The translations under genes were made by a program, and so were the position numbers. From positions 56,763,676 through 56,827,675 of the forward strand of contig NC_044554.1 of the NCBI RefSeq assembly GCF_007565055.1: 64,000 nt of DNA, read 5' to 3'. Below are positions 44,860 through 57,815 of this stretch, one piece after another. Below the pieces are notes generated by a model. It ran no database searches. It was given only the letters and a program-made list of their open reading frames with translations, and had not been told where the DNA came from. The first letter of the stretch is position 1, and every line of letters starts with the position of its first letter. Source of the DNA: Rhinopithecus roxellana. Taxonomy: Eukaryota > Chordata > Mammalia > Primates > Cercopithecidae.

Positions 44860-45745
44860 GCTACTCTGACAAAGATCACAATTTCACTTCCAAATGATAA
44901 ATCTGTAGGTAATTCTTAGTCTACTTGAAACTGTTGCTTTTGTCACAGTTAACCCTCTCATTCTTAAAACTGCCCCTTCATTTTCATTTCCATTCTTCTC
45001 TGAATCTCTTTAGACATCACTTGCCCCTTCTCATTCTTCTCTCTTTGCTTTTTCAGCCCAACATTTAATCAATCATCAATGCTATTTTGTCCACCTCTAA
45101 AATCTGTCTCCTACATTCACTGCCACCTTCATTCAGACCTTACTCTCAGCTTCTAGCTTCTACTCTCATAATCTCCAATCCCTATGACCATGTCATCTCT
45201 CTGCCTTCACCCACCCCACCACTGTTAAAATTATTAAAGATGGCTCATAGCTTAATAATGAAAATAATGTCTTTATAGTGATGTGCAAAACCTTCCATGA
45301 TGTCTTCTCTCCTTTTCTAGCCTCATTTCAAAACGTGGTTCAATAATCTATGCTCCAGCCAAAATAACTTTTTCTCAGAAGGCATGGCTGTGCTTTGCAT
45401 CTCCTGCTTTGAATTTCTGAATAGCAACTTCACATTTTCTCCAGTTTCCCATCCACTATTCTATTGAAGTCCTAAGGTGAGCTTAAGAATCACCTCCCTG
45501 ATCATTCTATTTTAAACTGAGCTGGTACTCCTTGTCTAGCTACCATAACATCCTACGTATATTTCCATTAAGTATCCACCATTCTATGTTGTAATTGTTC
45601 ATTTCATTGTTTGCTTCCCCAAGTAGGTGGAAGTCTTTAAGAAAAAGAATGTACTTAACCCATTTTGTACACATAGCACCAAAAATAATACCTAAGACAT
45701 AACAGGCTTTCAACGAATATTTCTGAATAAATGAGTAAATGATTT
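44860..45745 (+). mobile_element. L2 LINE fragment
   Basis: ACTCTGACAAAGATCACAAT, CCATGTCATCTCTCTGCCTT, TTCCATGATGTCTTCTCTCC, CATAGCACCAAAAATAATAC and CTTTCAACGAATATTTCTGA then AATAAATGAG follow L2 from the late ORF through to the 3' end. Decayed. Confidence 0.65.
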
Positions 45746-46037
45746 AGTGAAAGTTCAAAATGCCTCAATAGAATTAATTTGGGAGTCTCTTTCCCTCTAG
45801 TTTTCCTGCCTTAAGCTTCCTTTATAATTTAAAAATAAGCTGAACCCTGTTCTCTTTCTGAAATGCAGCTACTGGTTTGATTCTTTTTAGGCATTTCATG
45901 TTTATTAAATGTTTCTTTTCATCAGTCTAATCAATATTAGTGCCACATGGTAGATGTACTTGGGTTTTTGGGGTTCCTCTACTATGAAGAACCAGTCAAT
46001 GAGAGACATCCTTACCAAGCAAGTCGATATACTCTGT
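45746..46037. other. Unassigned sequence
   Basis: Nothing recognised. Confidence 0.4.
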
Positions 46038-46115
46038 GATTTACCTATGTAACAAACCTGCACATTCTGTACATGTACCCCAAAACTTAAAATAAAATAA
46101 AAACCTTTAAAAAAA
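46038..46115 (+). mobile_element. Very short L1 3' end with A-rich tail
   Basis: TTTACCTATGTAACAAACCT, GCACATTCTGTACATGTACC and CCAAAACTTAAAATAAAATA are the last L1 bases. Extremely 5'-truncated (about 60 bp plus tail). Confidence 0.9.
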
Positions 46116-46361
46116 GAACTAAAAGGTCCAGATTGGAGTCGGATAAAGGCAAAGAGGCAAGTAACAGTCTATTAAGACTTATCTAACATTCTCCTGGGCC
46201 CCAGGCTCAAAGGATAAAACTAAGAGCATTGTAGATTTTCTTGTAGGTTGGCCTGCTTAATCACTTGAATAGAAAAATAGCCAACAATTCAGTGTCTAGA
46301 CCTAGAGTAAATATTATATTTTTTGAATTCTACTAAAGAAATAGGTCTACACATATTCATT
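46116..46361. other. Unassigned sequence
   Basis: Nothing recognised. Confidence 0.4.
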
Positions 46362-47050
46362 CACACCTTAGCAGATATTTACTGATTGCTGACTGTGAAG
46401 CAGGTATTGTTTTAGCCACTGAGAATACAGAAATGAACGAAACATACAAAAGCCATCTTCACTGAGCTTACATTGTAATGCAATGAGTCTGTCAATCAAC
46501 TAAGTAAATGAAATTTGTCATGTGCCAGATAAAATAAATGCTATGGAGAAAAATAATGTGGAGAAAGGGAATGGAAAGTGCTGGGGAGAAATGGGCATTT
46601 AAAATAGGTTGGTTATGGAAAGCCCCACTGAGAAGGTACCATTTGACTAAGACCAGAAGAAGATGAGGGAGTAAGTCATGGGACTATCTGGGAAAACAGA
46701 GGATGAGTCATGAGGGTGTTTGAGACATGAACTTTCTAGGAAAGGTGACCCCCAACGTCAAGTCCCTAAGAGAGAAGAATGACTAGGGTTTTAGAGAAAC
46801 AATGTGTGAATCAGTTTGTTGGAGCCCAATGAATAATGAATGAAATAATATTAAAATGCTAGAAAGCTAGTTCAAAGAAAAATCATGTAGGGTTTTAGAG
46901 ACCAGAGGCGGGGCATAGTTTTTTCTCTGAATGAAATGGGAGACCACTGAAGGGTTTTCAGCAGAGGAGGGGCATGATCTGACTTCAGTTTTGAAGATTC
47001 TGTGTATGTTGTATGTACACATGCTATGGAGCACATTTTAAACAATATAT
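46362..47050 (-). mobile_element. L2 LINE, antisense
   Basis: CACACCTTAGCAGATATTTA, GAATACAGAAATGAACGAAA, TGAGCTTACATTGTAATGCA, ATGCTATGGAGAAAAATAAT, GGTACCATTTGACTAAGACC, ATCATGTAGGGTTTTAGAGA and GGGCATGATCTGACTTCAGT match the reverse-complement L2 3' half over about 690 bp. One of the better preserved L2 copies here. Confidence 0.85.
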
Positions 47051-47099
47051 ATGTTATCAAAAAACCCTGTTACACTTTTTGAATCAAACATTATTTACA

Positions 47100-47586
47100 T
47101 TAATTAGATGATCACTATTAAATTAGATATGTTTTTACTACAAACATATAATTGTAAAATCCAGAATATGGGAAACTCTAAGGACAAAGGTCCAGGTTTG
47201 TTTATTAACAACAAACGGGGAATCTACATATTAACTTTGAAAATCTATAAAACAATTGGGGCTATTTGGACACTGAGTATTTGTGGTATTAAAAAATTAT
47301 TGTTTTTTTTTTTTAGTATAGCAAGAATTCTTTAAAGATCCTCATTTTTCTAGATATAAATTCTGAAATGTTTAAATATTAAATAATGGAATAGCTGGAA
47401 TTTGCTTCAAAATAATCTAGAAGTGGGAATGAGTGACTGAGTTAGAGAATATAGATGAAACACAATAGATCAGGTATTAATTGCTGAAGCTGGGTGGCAG
47501 GTACAGGGGTCCATTTTGCTATTATCTTTATTTTTATGCATATTTGAAAATGTTCATAATATAAAATTTTTTAATATAATAAAATT
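47100..47586 (+). mobile_element. L1M 3' UTR end, sense
   Basis: ACAATTGGGGCTATTTGGAC, TTGCTTCAAAATAATCTAGA, TTAATTGCTGAAGCTGGGTG and CATATTTGAAAATGTTCATA follow the L1ME/MD 3' terminus (..gtttgaaattttccataataaaaa). Confidence 0.7.
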
Positions 47587-47589
47587 TGT

Positions 47590-48185
47590 TCATTCATTGT
47601 AGAAGACAGTGTGACAATTCCTCAAAGGCATAAAAATAGAACTACAATTTGACCCAGCAATATATTCTTCTGGATATATAACCAAGGGAATATAAATCAT
47701 TTTATCATAAAGACACATGCACATGTATTTTCATTGCAACACTATTCACAATAGAAAAGACATGGTATCAACCTAATTGCCTATCAGTGGTAGACTGAGT
47801 AAATAAAATACACCATGGAATACTATGCAGCCCTATAAAAGAATGAGATCATATTCTTTGCAGGAACATGGATGGAGCTGGAGGCCATTATCCTTAGCAA
47901 AGTAACACAGGAACAGAACACCAAATACCACATGTTCTCTCTTATAAGTGGGAGCTAAATGATGACAGCACATGGAGACAGAGAGGGGAACAACACTTAC
48001 TGGGGCCTATTAGAGGAAGGAGGTTGGGAGGAGGGAGAGGATCAGGAAAAATAACTAATTGGTACTAGGTCTAATACCTGGGTGATGAAATAATCTTTAC
48101 AACAAACCCTGATGACACAAGTTTACCTATATAACAAAACCTACACATGTACCCCTGAACTTAAAATAAAAGTTAAATAAAATAA
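47590..48185 (+). mobile_element. L1PB/PA 3' fragment, sense
   Basis: ATTTGACCCAGCAATATATT, ATTCACAATAGAAAAGACAT, GAATACTATGCAGCCCTATA, GAACATGGATGGAGCTGGAG, TGTTCTCTCTTATAAGTGGG and CACATGTACCCCTGAACTTA, then an A/T-rich tail. ORF2 C-terminus plus 3' UTR, frames broken. Confidence 0.92.
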
Positions 48186-48344
48186 ATAAACTGGATCCTT
48201 TTATACAATGAAAAAAAAAAAAACCCAGTTTAAAAGAAACACTGAGCACTTTTAATTTTATGTAAAAAAGAAAACTTTTAAAGAAAATCCCCATCAATTC
48301 ATATCTTTAATAACCAAGGTTTTCTACACCAATTTTTAAGCAGT

Positions 48345-48545
48345 TCAGCATGGCATAGTGAAAAGAGCATTGAACTGCGAGCCCAGGAACAGGCATATTA
48401 GGCTTCTCTTTGCCACTTACTTACTTTGCGGCCCTGAGCTAGTGACAGAAGGATGGTGGAGTTCAGTTTCCTAAAACATAAAGGAGTCAGACTGGATGAT
48501 CACTAAGATTTCTTCTAAACCTAAGACATAATCTTTGTAATGAAT
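48345..48545 (+). mobile_element. MIR SINE
   Basis: GCATGGCATAGTGAAAAGAG, CATTGAACTGCGAGCCCAGG, GCCACTTACTTACTTTGCGG, GTTCAGTTTCCTAAAACATA and AGACTGGATGATCACTAAGA follow MIR from its tRNA-related head through its core. Nearly full length. Confidence 0.8.
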
Positions 48546-48743
48546 GATTTGCATTAATTTTTATTTTAGTGACTGCCCTAAAGCAAACATATGCTACTTA
48601 AGGATGAAAAAAAAAAATGTTACCAAGCCAGAATCCTAAGAGTTCCAATAAGCTGCCTGAGAATTAGGTTTTTCCATTATTTTAATTCCAGATTTCTCCT
48701 TTAATAAGCTAAATAATAAAACATAGAAAGTAATTCTCTTTAG

Positions 48744-48960
48744 CAGAAGTCTGCAAACTTTTTCTGTAAAGGGCTAGATAGCAAATATTTTAGGCTTCGT
48801 TGGTCATAATATCTCTGTTTCAACTTCTCTACTCTGCCACTGGTATATAAAAGCAGCTATATGGGATATATAATAAATGGGAGTATCTGTGTTTTACAAA
48901 ACTTTATAAAATAGGCAACAGACAGAATTTGGCCCATAGGCTATAGTTTGCTGATCCTAG
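48744..48960. mobile_element. hAT-Charlie MITE, full length
   Basis: CAGAAGTCTGCAAACTTTTT, CTGTAAAGGGCTAGATAGCA, TATTTTAGGCTTCGTTGGTC, AAAACTTTATAAAATAGGCA and GGCTATAGTTTGCTGATCCT are the two ends and middle of a common hAT MITE that starts cagggtcggcaaactttttctgtaaagggcc. Flanks CTCTTTAG (48736-48743) and TTCTTTAA (48961-48968) look like a decayed 8-bp target duplication, the hAT length. Confidence 0.85.
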
Positions 48961-49119
48961 TTCTTTAACATGATCAGATATTAACATAAGGATCTTAATG
49001 TAATCAGATAACAATATAGATGTATTAAGTCATATTCTTCTGCTTCACATTTTCTCCATGTGCATATTCCTGTAGCCTAATGATGACAGTGACTAATCAT
49101 GAGATCTAATGCTATCTAT

Positions 49120-49735
49120 ATTACATCCTAAATCCAGTCTCTTTTCGTCATTTCCACTGCTTCCTCCCAACATCTCTTGCCTGCATTCTTGCAAAATGCC
49201 TCTGGTTTCCGTCCTGTTACAGAGATCCTCTCAACAAGAATAGATTATGTCAATGTCCTTCTCCAACCCTCAGTGGTTCTGAGATTCCTCACCATGACTT
49301 CTAAGGCCCTCCCCCGTCACTCCCCTTCTCATTCTCAGTGCTCTAAGCATTCTTCCTGTGTCTTGAACTCACAAAGCTCATTCCTATCTCAGGAAGCCTA
49401 TCTTTACATATCCTTTGCCCGGAATGCCTGATTTACAGATCATCATGTGACTGCTTCTCACTCAACATCTAAGTGTCAATCCAGATGTCACCTTCTCAAA
49501 CAAGCCTTCACTGACACTATCCCTTTCCCTCATCATTCTGAGCTATTGCCCTTTCATATTTCTTCCTGAGCTTATCATCATTTGGAATAATGTTACTTCA
49601 TTGTTTTCTTGCACATTTATAGCCTGTTAATCCATTATATTGTGAGTTTTTTAAGGGTCCTGTCCCGAGCCTCTAGAACACTGTTTGGTATTCAATAGAC
49701 ACTCAATAAAAATCTGTTGAATAAATTATTCTTCA
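49120..49735 (+). mobile_element. L2 LINE 3' region
   Basis: AAATCCAGTCTCTTTTCGTC, CTTCTAAGGCCCTCCCCCGT, CCTTTGCCCGGAATGCCTGA, AATCCAGATGTCACCTTCTC, CCTCTAGAACACTGTTTGGT and ACACTCAATAAAAATCTGTT (then GAATAAATTATT) follow the L2 3' region to its terminal end. The 84-codon frame at 49177-49431 is within it and broken. Confidence 0.85.
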
Positions 49736-49789
49736 ATATTTTATATGTTTAAAGCCGATATTTTATCTTAAAATGGAATTATGTATTAA

Positions 49790-50180
49790 TATTAGTATAG
49801 TCAACATGCTGTAACAAATAATCCCGAAAAGTTCTAATGAATGGTTCTGACACAGTAAAAGTGTATTTCTTGCTCACATAATAAAACTAGGCAGATGGAT
49901 ATTTTAGGAACTGAACTTCGAGGTGGCACATGTCATCTCTGCCCATCTTTTTATTGGCTAGAACTCAGTGACAGGACTATACCTAAATGCAAGGAATACT
50001 GGGGAGTGTAGTTGTTGCCTGGGTCAACCCTTGTCAGTGACAACTACTCTATTGGAGTGGGAGCCCAGATCATTGTTGTACAGCTCACCGTCTCTGCTAG
50101 GGTACCCATTTATTAACTACAACATCTCCACATGCTCTTGCCAGCAACCTTTAAATGTGGTAACTATATAGCTACCACAG
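49790..50180 (+). mobile_element. MaLR (MLT1-like) LTR fragment
   Basis: ACATGCTGTAACAAATAATC, TCTGACACAGTAAAAGTGTA, TTTCTTGCTCACATAATAAA, GCACATGTCATCTCTGCCCA and GTAACTATATAGCTACCACA follow an MLT1-type LTR. Diverged; subfamily not assigned. Confidence 0.5.
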
Positions 50181-51673
50181 AATAAGTGCATCATTACAAA
50201 TGATTTTCACATGGTCTATAGCAATTCAAACATGAAATAAAATGGAAAATAATATAAGTCCTTATCTTCATGCTAATTCTTGTATTTTTACCCAGGAGCT
50301 TTTTATGTCATACAAATCATGCCACATCTAGCATTGCCCAAAATACCTTCATAGCTATACCCAGACCTCAAATTTTTCTCCTTCATGTACCATGTTTCTC
50401 TGATTAGCTAAGAAGTTGTCCACGTCATGTTCTAGGTTAATTCTCCATCCTACATCTCTGCTGGGCTTTACTCAAACTTACCTCAAAATCTAATCTGAAA
50501 AAGTCAGTTACAGTAAAAACCAACTTGTACTTAAAATATTCATGATAAATATTTTACGTATATAAATTACCAAAATGTTAAAAATGTATTTGAGTGATAG
50601 AAAAATGTATAATTTTCTGCTATTTTTCATTATCTGTATTTTTTAATATTCTACATGTATTTCCTAAGCATAAATAAAATACAAGCCCATTGACTTTCAA
50701 TCAACTTTAGGGCACTGGTGGTGCCTCTGTATTTTCTCTTACCCAATTTCCAATACCTCATTTAAAGGTCTTCTTCTTTGCCAAAGTTTTAAAGGAACTT
50801 TGCTTCTCGAAAGAGAGGAAAGTAGCTTCTGAAATTCTGAATATTACATCATTTCCTTTAATCATGTAACGCACTTGCTTGGTAAAACACTTTACTATAA
50901 AGATAGATTTTTATAGTTATAAAATTCAACGTAAAATAGGACATTGAACAAGATTTTAGCTTGTCTCATAATAGCACGAATGGGATTTTTATCTATACAT
51001 GAACAATCCGGGAACCTCATTTTAAGTAGCAGCTTCAACCTCTCTCTCTCATTGTCTCAAGATTGCTCAAAAGAAGCAAGACTGAAAAAGTTTAGTGATC
51101 TTTTTCCCTTTCCTTTCACTTAAGGGAGCATGGCTATTAACCAATATCAGGTAACAGAGGCAAAATATAAAACAAAAGGATAAATCATCTAAAAATATGT
51201 ACTCTGAATGATGGAGAATTTACACTATGTGGTACTTAATGCCACACGGTCTTCAAGCTGAGCAACTGATTATTGAACCACTGAAAGCTCTTTCTCTCAG
51301 TCTCTTCTCAGGCCTAAAAACAGTAGGCAAATCAGTATCCAAATTCAAAAATTCATTGATTTTATTCATCCTCTAAAAACAACAGCACTAGGCCTTTGTT
51401 ACCCTTCCTAAATTGAGGAATCTCACATGTGAGTAAACACGTGTGAAATGTCATTCTGAGGTCTCTACAGAGGACCCCATATTTACCCCATATTTATTTG
51501 ATATCTTTAAACAGCCCAAACTTCTGTAATGCAGTTCCCTTCCACACACTAGTCCCTTGGAGGCAAAAGCACTGCTCCCACTCCTCAAGGCAGTCTGTCC
51601 CATACACAGCTCTCCAAACCAATTCCAAGTCCTTCCACCCGGAAGGTTTACACACACAAATATGTGGACTCAT
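50181..51673. other. Unassigned sequence, about 1.5 kb
   Basis: AT-rich, no family or gene recognised. Overlapping opposite-strand frames at 51451-51833 share the CA-repeat region and match nothing. Confidence 0.5.

Positions 51674-51711
<38 letters not shown>
51674..51711. repeat. (CA)18 microsatellite
   Basis: About 18 uninterrupted CA units followed by CGCATT. Confidence 0.97.
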
Positions 51712-51714
<3 letters not shown>

Positions 51715-52199
51715 TTAACTTTATCAGATGGCATGACATGGCTGGAGTTATTAATGGGTACATAAAGATTAAATCTGGATGTATTCCCAAGACTTTTATT
51801 CATCAAAATGGAGACATGGTGGTACTAGGTTAAACCTCTTGCTCATAGTTTGACCTATTCATGATCATAGATCCCTCGAGAGTCTAATGAAAGCTCTGGA
51901 TCCTATTCCAATAAGATATCTGCAATGATGCATACACACACAATGTGATGCATAATTTCAAAGTGTTCATGAACCTCCCTGAGGTCCATAGACCCCTCAA
52001 GTTTAGAATTTTGAACACAAATTTAGAAAGCAATAGCTCTGCAAACTTGACAAAATCAGTATCAGGCCCAGGAGTGGGAAGAAATCAGTATTAGGCTGTA
52101 ATCTGATTTCTTCCTGGAGGAACTAACCCCACCATTTTTTTTTTTACTTAAATTCCATTTTAGGCATTACACCACTCTGTTTATCTCATTCTTCCTCTT
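51712..52199. other. Unassigned sequence
   Basis: Nothing recognised; a short T-run at 52136-52144. Confidence 0.4.
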
Positions 52200-52425
52200 T
52201 CCTGCGTCTCTTAGGCCCCACTATTCTCTCCTTCATTCTTCTCACTGACCCTCTCTGTCTCTTTCTGATTTCATTGTCTTCATTGCTTTCCCAGTGTCTG
52301 TTTTAAATGTATCTCTCCTTTTCTCTTACTGTCTCTCTCTCACTCCTCACACATCTCTCTCTGTCTGTCTCTCTCTCTCTCTCTTTCACACACACACACA
52401 CAACATGTACACACACACAGGTGTA
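52200..52425. repeat. Pyrimidine-rich (CT)n/(CTGT)n and (CA)n cluster
   Basis: C/T-rich from 52200, with CTCTGTCTGTCTCTCTCTCT at about 52360-52385, followed by two (CA)n runs at 52387-52402 and 52409-52421. Confidence 0.9.
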
Positions 52426-54179
52426 TGTCATTTGTTGCTTCTATTATGTCTGATTTAAGAATTTGATATCTGTTACAACACTACAGCTTGCAACTCCAGA
52501 ATTGCTCTACTCTGTAAGCATTCAATCAATTATAATTTTTCCAGATCATTTAAATTCTTTCTATCGTCTTACTCTTGCTGAATAGCAATCACTCCATCTG
52601 TAATGTCATAGTTTAATGTCTCACTATAAAAATTCTTTGCTAATAAAAATTATTTATCCTTTTCGTCTTCGCATTGCAGCATGCTATGAAATGTGCCAGT
52701 GCGTTGACTGCTGTTTGAATCCCCAGGCATATTTAAACATGTCGACCTAAAAGTGCCATACACAATAATATTGTCTATACTGAATTGGAGTTTCCACACT
52801 GATTTCTATATTTTCTTTCTCCAGCAATGAAACATTGCTGTGTGGATATGCAAATGGAACTGTATCTTGCACATTTCTATTTAAATTATAAAAACAACTC
52901 ACTCATGTGCCCACATGCACAGAAACATGCACAATTTGTAATGAGATATACTTGTGGTAAAGAAAGATTAGAGCAATAAAAAGAGTTGAATGACTACCAA
53001 AAGGAAATACTGATTCCCAATGATTAACTCCACATAAAGCATGGGAACTCACCCTAGAACGAAGTCAAATGTCATCATGCTCTAGTGCCTTCACTTACAC
53101 TGCTTTCCCTCTCTCTTTCCTTACTCTGTGCACCTATGTGTACACACTTCCTTCGGCTACAATCTGAACATCTAATCACCCAATGGTAATTGTCATTTGA
53201 TCATTACTAAGCTAGGATCTTTATTTATCTCATTTTTATTTTTTAATTGCAACTATACCATTACTTTTTCCTTTGTCCTTCCTGTGTTTTATTCACTTTA
53301 TAGCAGGTTGCACCTATATAACGAAAATAATTCCTTTAAAGGTTACTAAACCCAATTACTCAGTCAGAATAGCCTGTTCAATGGTCTGACACCCTTCAGC
53401 TTGTGTCTATCATTCTTGTCTTTTATACCGGAATCTTCAAAGATTTTTTCCTTTATAAAAACTTCTGGGTCCCATGACCCAAACTTCATTTTCACATTGC
53501 TCTTAATATTGGCAGTTTGGCATTCCATTATCTTTCAATTGAATACTTTTGTAAATTAGTCATTGCTTTTTATATTGACAACCTGACAGCTCTTTCTTTG
53601 TATAATATCTTGTTGACATGAACATAAGTTTAGTTTGCTCTTGATGGACAAACCTACCACTGGTGGATTTCCAAATATACTTCTGTACAGGAACATCACT
53701 CAAAGATAGCCATAAAGTTACTGATGTGATTGACTTTTTGTCAATAAAATGCAGCCTTAGACCCAGGAAGCACTTAGGATACTTGATAATTATCAACTAT
53801 GTAATTAAACTGGCTAATTTACACGCTATCTACAACATACCTTCACATTCATACCTTATTCTATCTTTCATATAACCTTACAAGTGAGGTATTATTGTTC
53901 CTAATAATATATGAGAGTTAAAGAACCCAAGATTGAAAGAGGTTGAGTAGCTGTTTTCCAAAGTTAGTTAACAAATAGCAAAAAATGTATCATCCAATCA
54001 AAATTTTATCAATATTAATAACAATTTTAATATTATAAAATTGCTATTATATCCATATTGAAGCCAAGATGCTTACTGGTCTGCCATTAATATTTTTATA
54101 ATAATTCATCCAATCTATCTTGTATATGTGTTTTGCCTGCAGAGTTGAGGTCAAATTATACACTTATATTGTTATACGT
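52426..54179. other. Unassigned sequence, about 1.75 kb
   Basis: No family or gene recognised. Opposite-strand frames of 70-78 codons at 53560-53875 overlap each other and match nothing. Confidence 0.5.
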
Positions 54180-55350
54180 TTCATTTTCATTTAAATTCTA
54201 ACATGCTCTTTGCAAATATCATTTTAAAGGTCTCCATAATCATTCATCTCAATTCATTTAACAATCTCTTTACTGACCCATTTAAGCTATTTCCATATAT
54301 ATTTGTATGTTTCTAGAAACATGTTTATACATGAGACTCTCCAGCATTTTATCTTATTTTCTAAGATAAATTTCTATCAGCAGATGGAAAAGTAGCAAAT
54401 TTTTTTGGTTTCTTGATAAACACTGGAGAATTGCTTTTCAAATAATTGCATAATTTACATTTCCATAATAAGCTTATTATACTGCTTATTTCTGAAATAA
54501 GCAGTTTATTTTCTTGCTAGTATTGTTATTCACATTTTTAAAAATGTAGATAAGTTCATAGTTAAATATATTTTGATGATGTGTTAATTGATAATATTTA
54601 CTCATGAGACAATATTTTCCCATAGGATTTTAGTCATTTTAGCCATTTGTATTTCCATTTCTACAAATTGTTTGTTGACCACTTACTTGGAATCTTTGTG
54701 TAATAACCTAAGTGTCTATCTTCTAAAAGTATGTAACCATAAGTTACATACAAGAGTGTCTGTGTAAGTTCTGTATATTAAACATTTTAACCCTTTCTCT
54801 ATGTTTGTAAATATTTTTCAGATATTAGGGTGCCTAACAAATTAGCCTTTTAATGTTGAGCAACATACTTGTTAAACATTTAATTGTAGTGAAATCTGCT
54901 ATCATTGTCACAGTAAATTCATTGCTTTCCAAAATAGAAGACACCCATGCAGAGATTTAATACATATTTGTTTATATTTTTCTTTTTTATAGTTTAAGAC
55001 TTTATTTATTACTTTCAAAGTGTCTTTGAAGAGTGTGTTATGTATGGGGGGAAAGCTTGCACTGACTAATCACTTAATAATTGATAGTGATTAGTCAACA
55101 GTTTCAGCATGATTTGTTGAATGATTAACTTTTCGCTAATTTGTGATGTTTCATTAGTCATATAATAATCATTTATATAAAAGAATCTGTGTCTGGCCCA
55201 TTTTGTCAGTTTTGTTTAGTTTTATAGTTTAAATTATTATGCCATTACAAAGCATTTAATTTCTGAAAAATCTATTCCTAGTTCAATACTTTTACTTCCA
55301 AATGTTCTTATCTATTCCCACCTTATAAAAAATCTTTATTCCACAAAGTT
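54180..55350 (-). mobile_element. Old L1M 3' region and ORF2 end, antisense
   Basis: TTTCTAAGATAAATTTCTAT, GGAGAATTGCTTTTCAAATA, TTTAGCCATTTGTATTTCCA, GTTCTGTATATTAAACATTT, TAACCCTTTCTCTATGTTTG and TGTGTCTGGCCCATTTTGTC follow reverse-complement old L1. Heavily decayed. Contains the inverted repeat at 55063-55097. Confidence 0.65.
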
Positions 55351-55785
55351 TTACATTTCTAAGTTCCAAGAAAATCCAGAAATGTAAATTTTAACAATAG
55401 AATTTATAAATAGAATAATATATTTTTCTCTGTTTGGGAACCCTTTCTAATATTTACCTTTCATTGTTTGTGTTTTGTAGGATTCTTTATTTAATATTGC
55501 TAGTATCTATTAACTTTTTCTTAAAATGTAGAAAAAAAGACATACTTGCTTGTATAGACAGGGATAAAATACTTATGTGGAAAAGGGGTTTAATGCTAGA
55601 TCACAAGAGATGTTATAAAACGGCCCTTAATACAATGATGGATTTATCATGTCCATGTTAAATCATGACCAGACAGGTGTCTGTCTCCCTCAAAGAAAGA
55701 CTATTACTAAATAAACTCATTACACTGGGGTATACAATACAAATACAAATAGTAACTATATCTATAAGTGAATAGATATATCATT
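55351..55785. other. Unassigned sequence between two L1M fragments
   Basis: AT-rich; possibly further L1M decay but not assignable. The 75-codon frame at 55434-55661 matches nothing. Confidence 0.4.
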
Positions 55786-55789
55786 CTCA

Positions 55790-57402
55790 TGAATTTCAAA
55801 ATTTGAAATTGTTTTAATGAAAATTCCACTCATAGATTGAATGCAATCACAATCAAAAGTTTAATGTCTTTCTTTTGTAGAATTGACAAGCTGATTCTAG
55901 AAGTTATATGAAAAGGCAAAAGACTTAAAATAGCCAAAATAACGTTGAAATAAAGTTGAAAGAGTAACAGTGATTTTAAGACTTACTATAAGGCTATAGT
56001 AAGCAAGACTGCAGTTACTAAAAGGATAGACTTTTAAATCAATGGAAGAGAAAAGAGTTTGAAAATAGACCCACATATATATGGTCAATTAGTTTTTCAT
56101 GAAGATGTTAAGATAATCCAAAAGAGAAAAAAGCAATTGGATTAAATGTAATTGGGTTAAATGGATATTATATGGGGAAAAAATTAACATTGATCCTTAC
56201 CTCACATCATACACAAAACCTACTTAAACTGAAATGGGAAAAGACCCTAAATGTAAAACCTAAAAATCAAAATTTTTGGAAGAAAACACAAGAGAAAATC
56301 TTGATTACCTTAGGATAGAACACAAAGAGGACAAAACAGAAAAGAACAAAATGATAAATTGGACTTTGGATTTGAAACAAAGGTGTTTTCAACAAAAAGG
56401 CTATTGTTCTTTTGAAAATATCAATTTTTTAGAAAAAGGGAAAACACACTGGGAAAAAAATATTTGCAAAGAACATCTCTGAAAAAAAATCAAAAAAATC
56501 TTTAAAATTCCATATAGTGAGGCAATCCACAAAAGTCACAAGGTTTGAAATGATACCTCAAAAAGATAAGCAATAATATGTAATTTAATATGTAATAAAC
56601 AATAAACATATTAAAAGGTGCTCAACATCATTAATCACAAGGAGAATACAAATTAAAACCACAGTGAGGTATTACTACACACCCATCAGAATGGCTAAAA
56701 TTAAAATGCCTGACCAGACCAAGTGTTGATGGGGCTATGAAGCAACTGGAACTTTCATACACTGCTAATGAAAATATAAAGTTGTATAGATTTTGGAAAA
56801 CAATTGGAAACTGGAATTTCCAAATTATAGAAAAGAGTTTGGTGACTTCCTAAAAATTTAACATATACCTGCCATACTTAGCCATTCTACCCCAAAGCAT
56901 TTGCCCAAGAGAAATGAAAACATATCTCCAGACAAAGTTTTATGCACGCTAGTAGAAGTTCTAATTGTAATAACTAAAACCTAGAAATAACCCAAGTGTC
57001 CATCAATATATGAACAGATAAACAAACTGTGGCATATCCATACTTGGAAATACCATTCAGCAATAGAAAATATGAGCTATTGATATACGCAGAAACATGG
57101 ATGGATTTCAAAATAATTATGTTGAATGAAAGATGCCAGGCAAAAAGAGAACATATCATGTAGATTTCCATTTATATAAATTTCAAAAACATGGAAACTA
57201 TAGTGACAGAAAATAAGTGTAGTTTTCTGGAGAAGTGAAGGACAGAGCCATCATGAGAACATCTGGGGGCTGATGGTTCTGATGTGATTACATAGGTGAT
57301 GGTCATGGTTCCACAGGTGAATATGTATCTCAAAACTGAGCAAATCACTTTAAACATATGCAGTTTATCCCATATCAGTTATACCTAAATAAAGTTAACA
57401 AA
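55790..57402 (+). mobile_element. Old L1M ORF2 end and 3' UTR, sense
   Basis: AGATTGAATGCAATCACAAT, AAGACTTACTATAAGGCTAT, ACCCACATATATATGGTCAA, CCTTACCTCACATCATACAC, AAAAGGTGCTCAACATCATT, ACTTTCATACACTGCTAATG, AATAACCCAAGTGTCCATCA and TTATACCTAAATAAAGTTAA follow the last part of ORF2 and the L1MA/MB 3' UTR to its end. All frames are broken. Confidence 0.85.
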
Positions 57403-57805
57403 GTTTCTTCCTATAACCTTATAATCATGATTTATTAATATAATAGACTATCCGGTTATATTTTCCATCGTATTTGTGAATTTTATATTCCTACAAGATT
57501 ATTGGGTTTTATATTTCTTTTCTATTAGTATTGGATCACTTTACTAATATTTCTTATTAGTATGAAAACTTTTCTCAGTTGATTTTCTATGCTTTTTAAT
57601 GTAATCATTTATATCTTTTACTAAACAATGATTATTTTATGTCCTTTTGGTTGAAAATTTTGTAACCCAATTGACATTAGACATGAAGTGTGGAACAGGA
57701 GCTGCTATTACTGTCTGGAGGAATACGATGCACTTGATGTTTCAGAGGATAAACCACAACACCTGTGTTGATGCTCAAGGTAACAAGGCATTTTCACTTT
57801 GGATT
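57403..57805. other. Unassigned sequence, perhaps L1M debris
   Basis: 57560-57650 (TTGATTTTCTATGCTTTTTA..) faintly resembles antisense L1M ORF2. Not strong enough to call. Confidence 0.35.
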
Positions 57806-57815
57806 TAAAACAAAG

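Noticed and set aside
54180..57402. The antisense (54180-55350) and sense (55790-57402) L1M blocks as an ancient twin-primed insertion.
   Set aside because: Both halves contain the same late ORF2/3' region, so they overlap in L1 coordinates and must be separate insertions.
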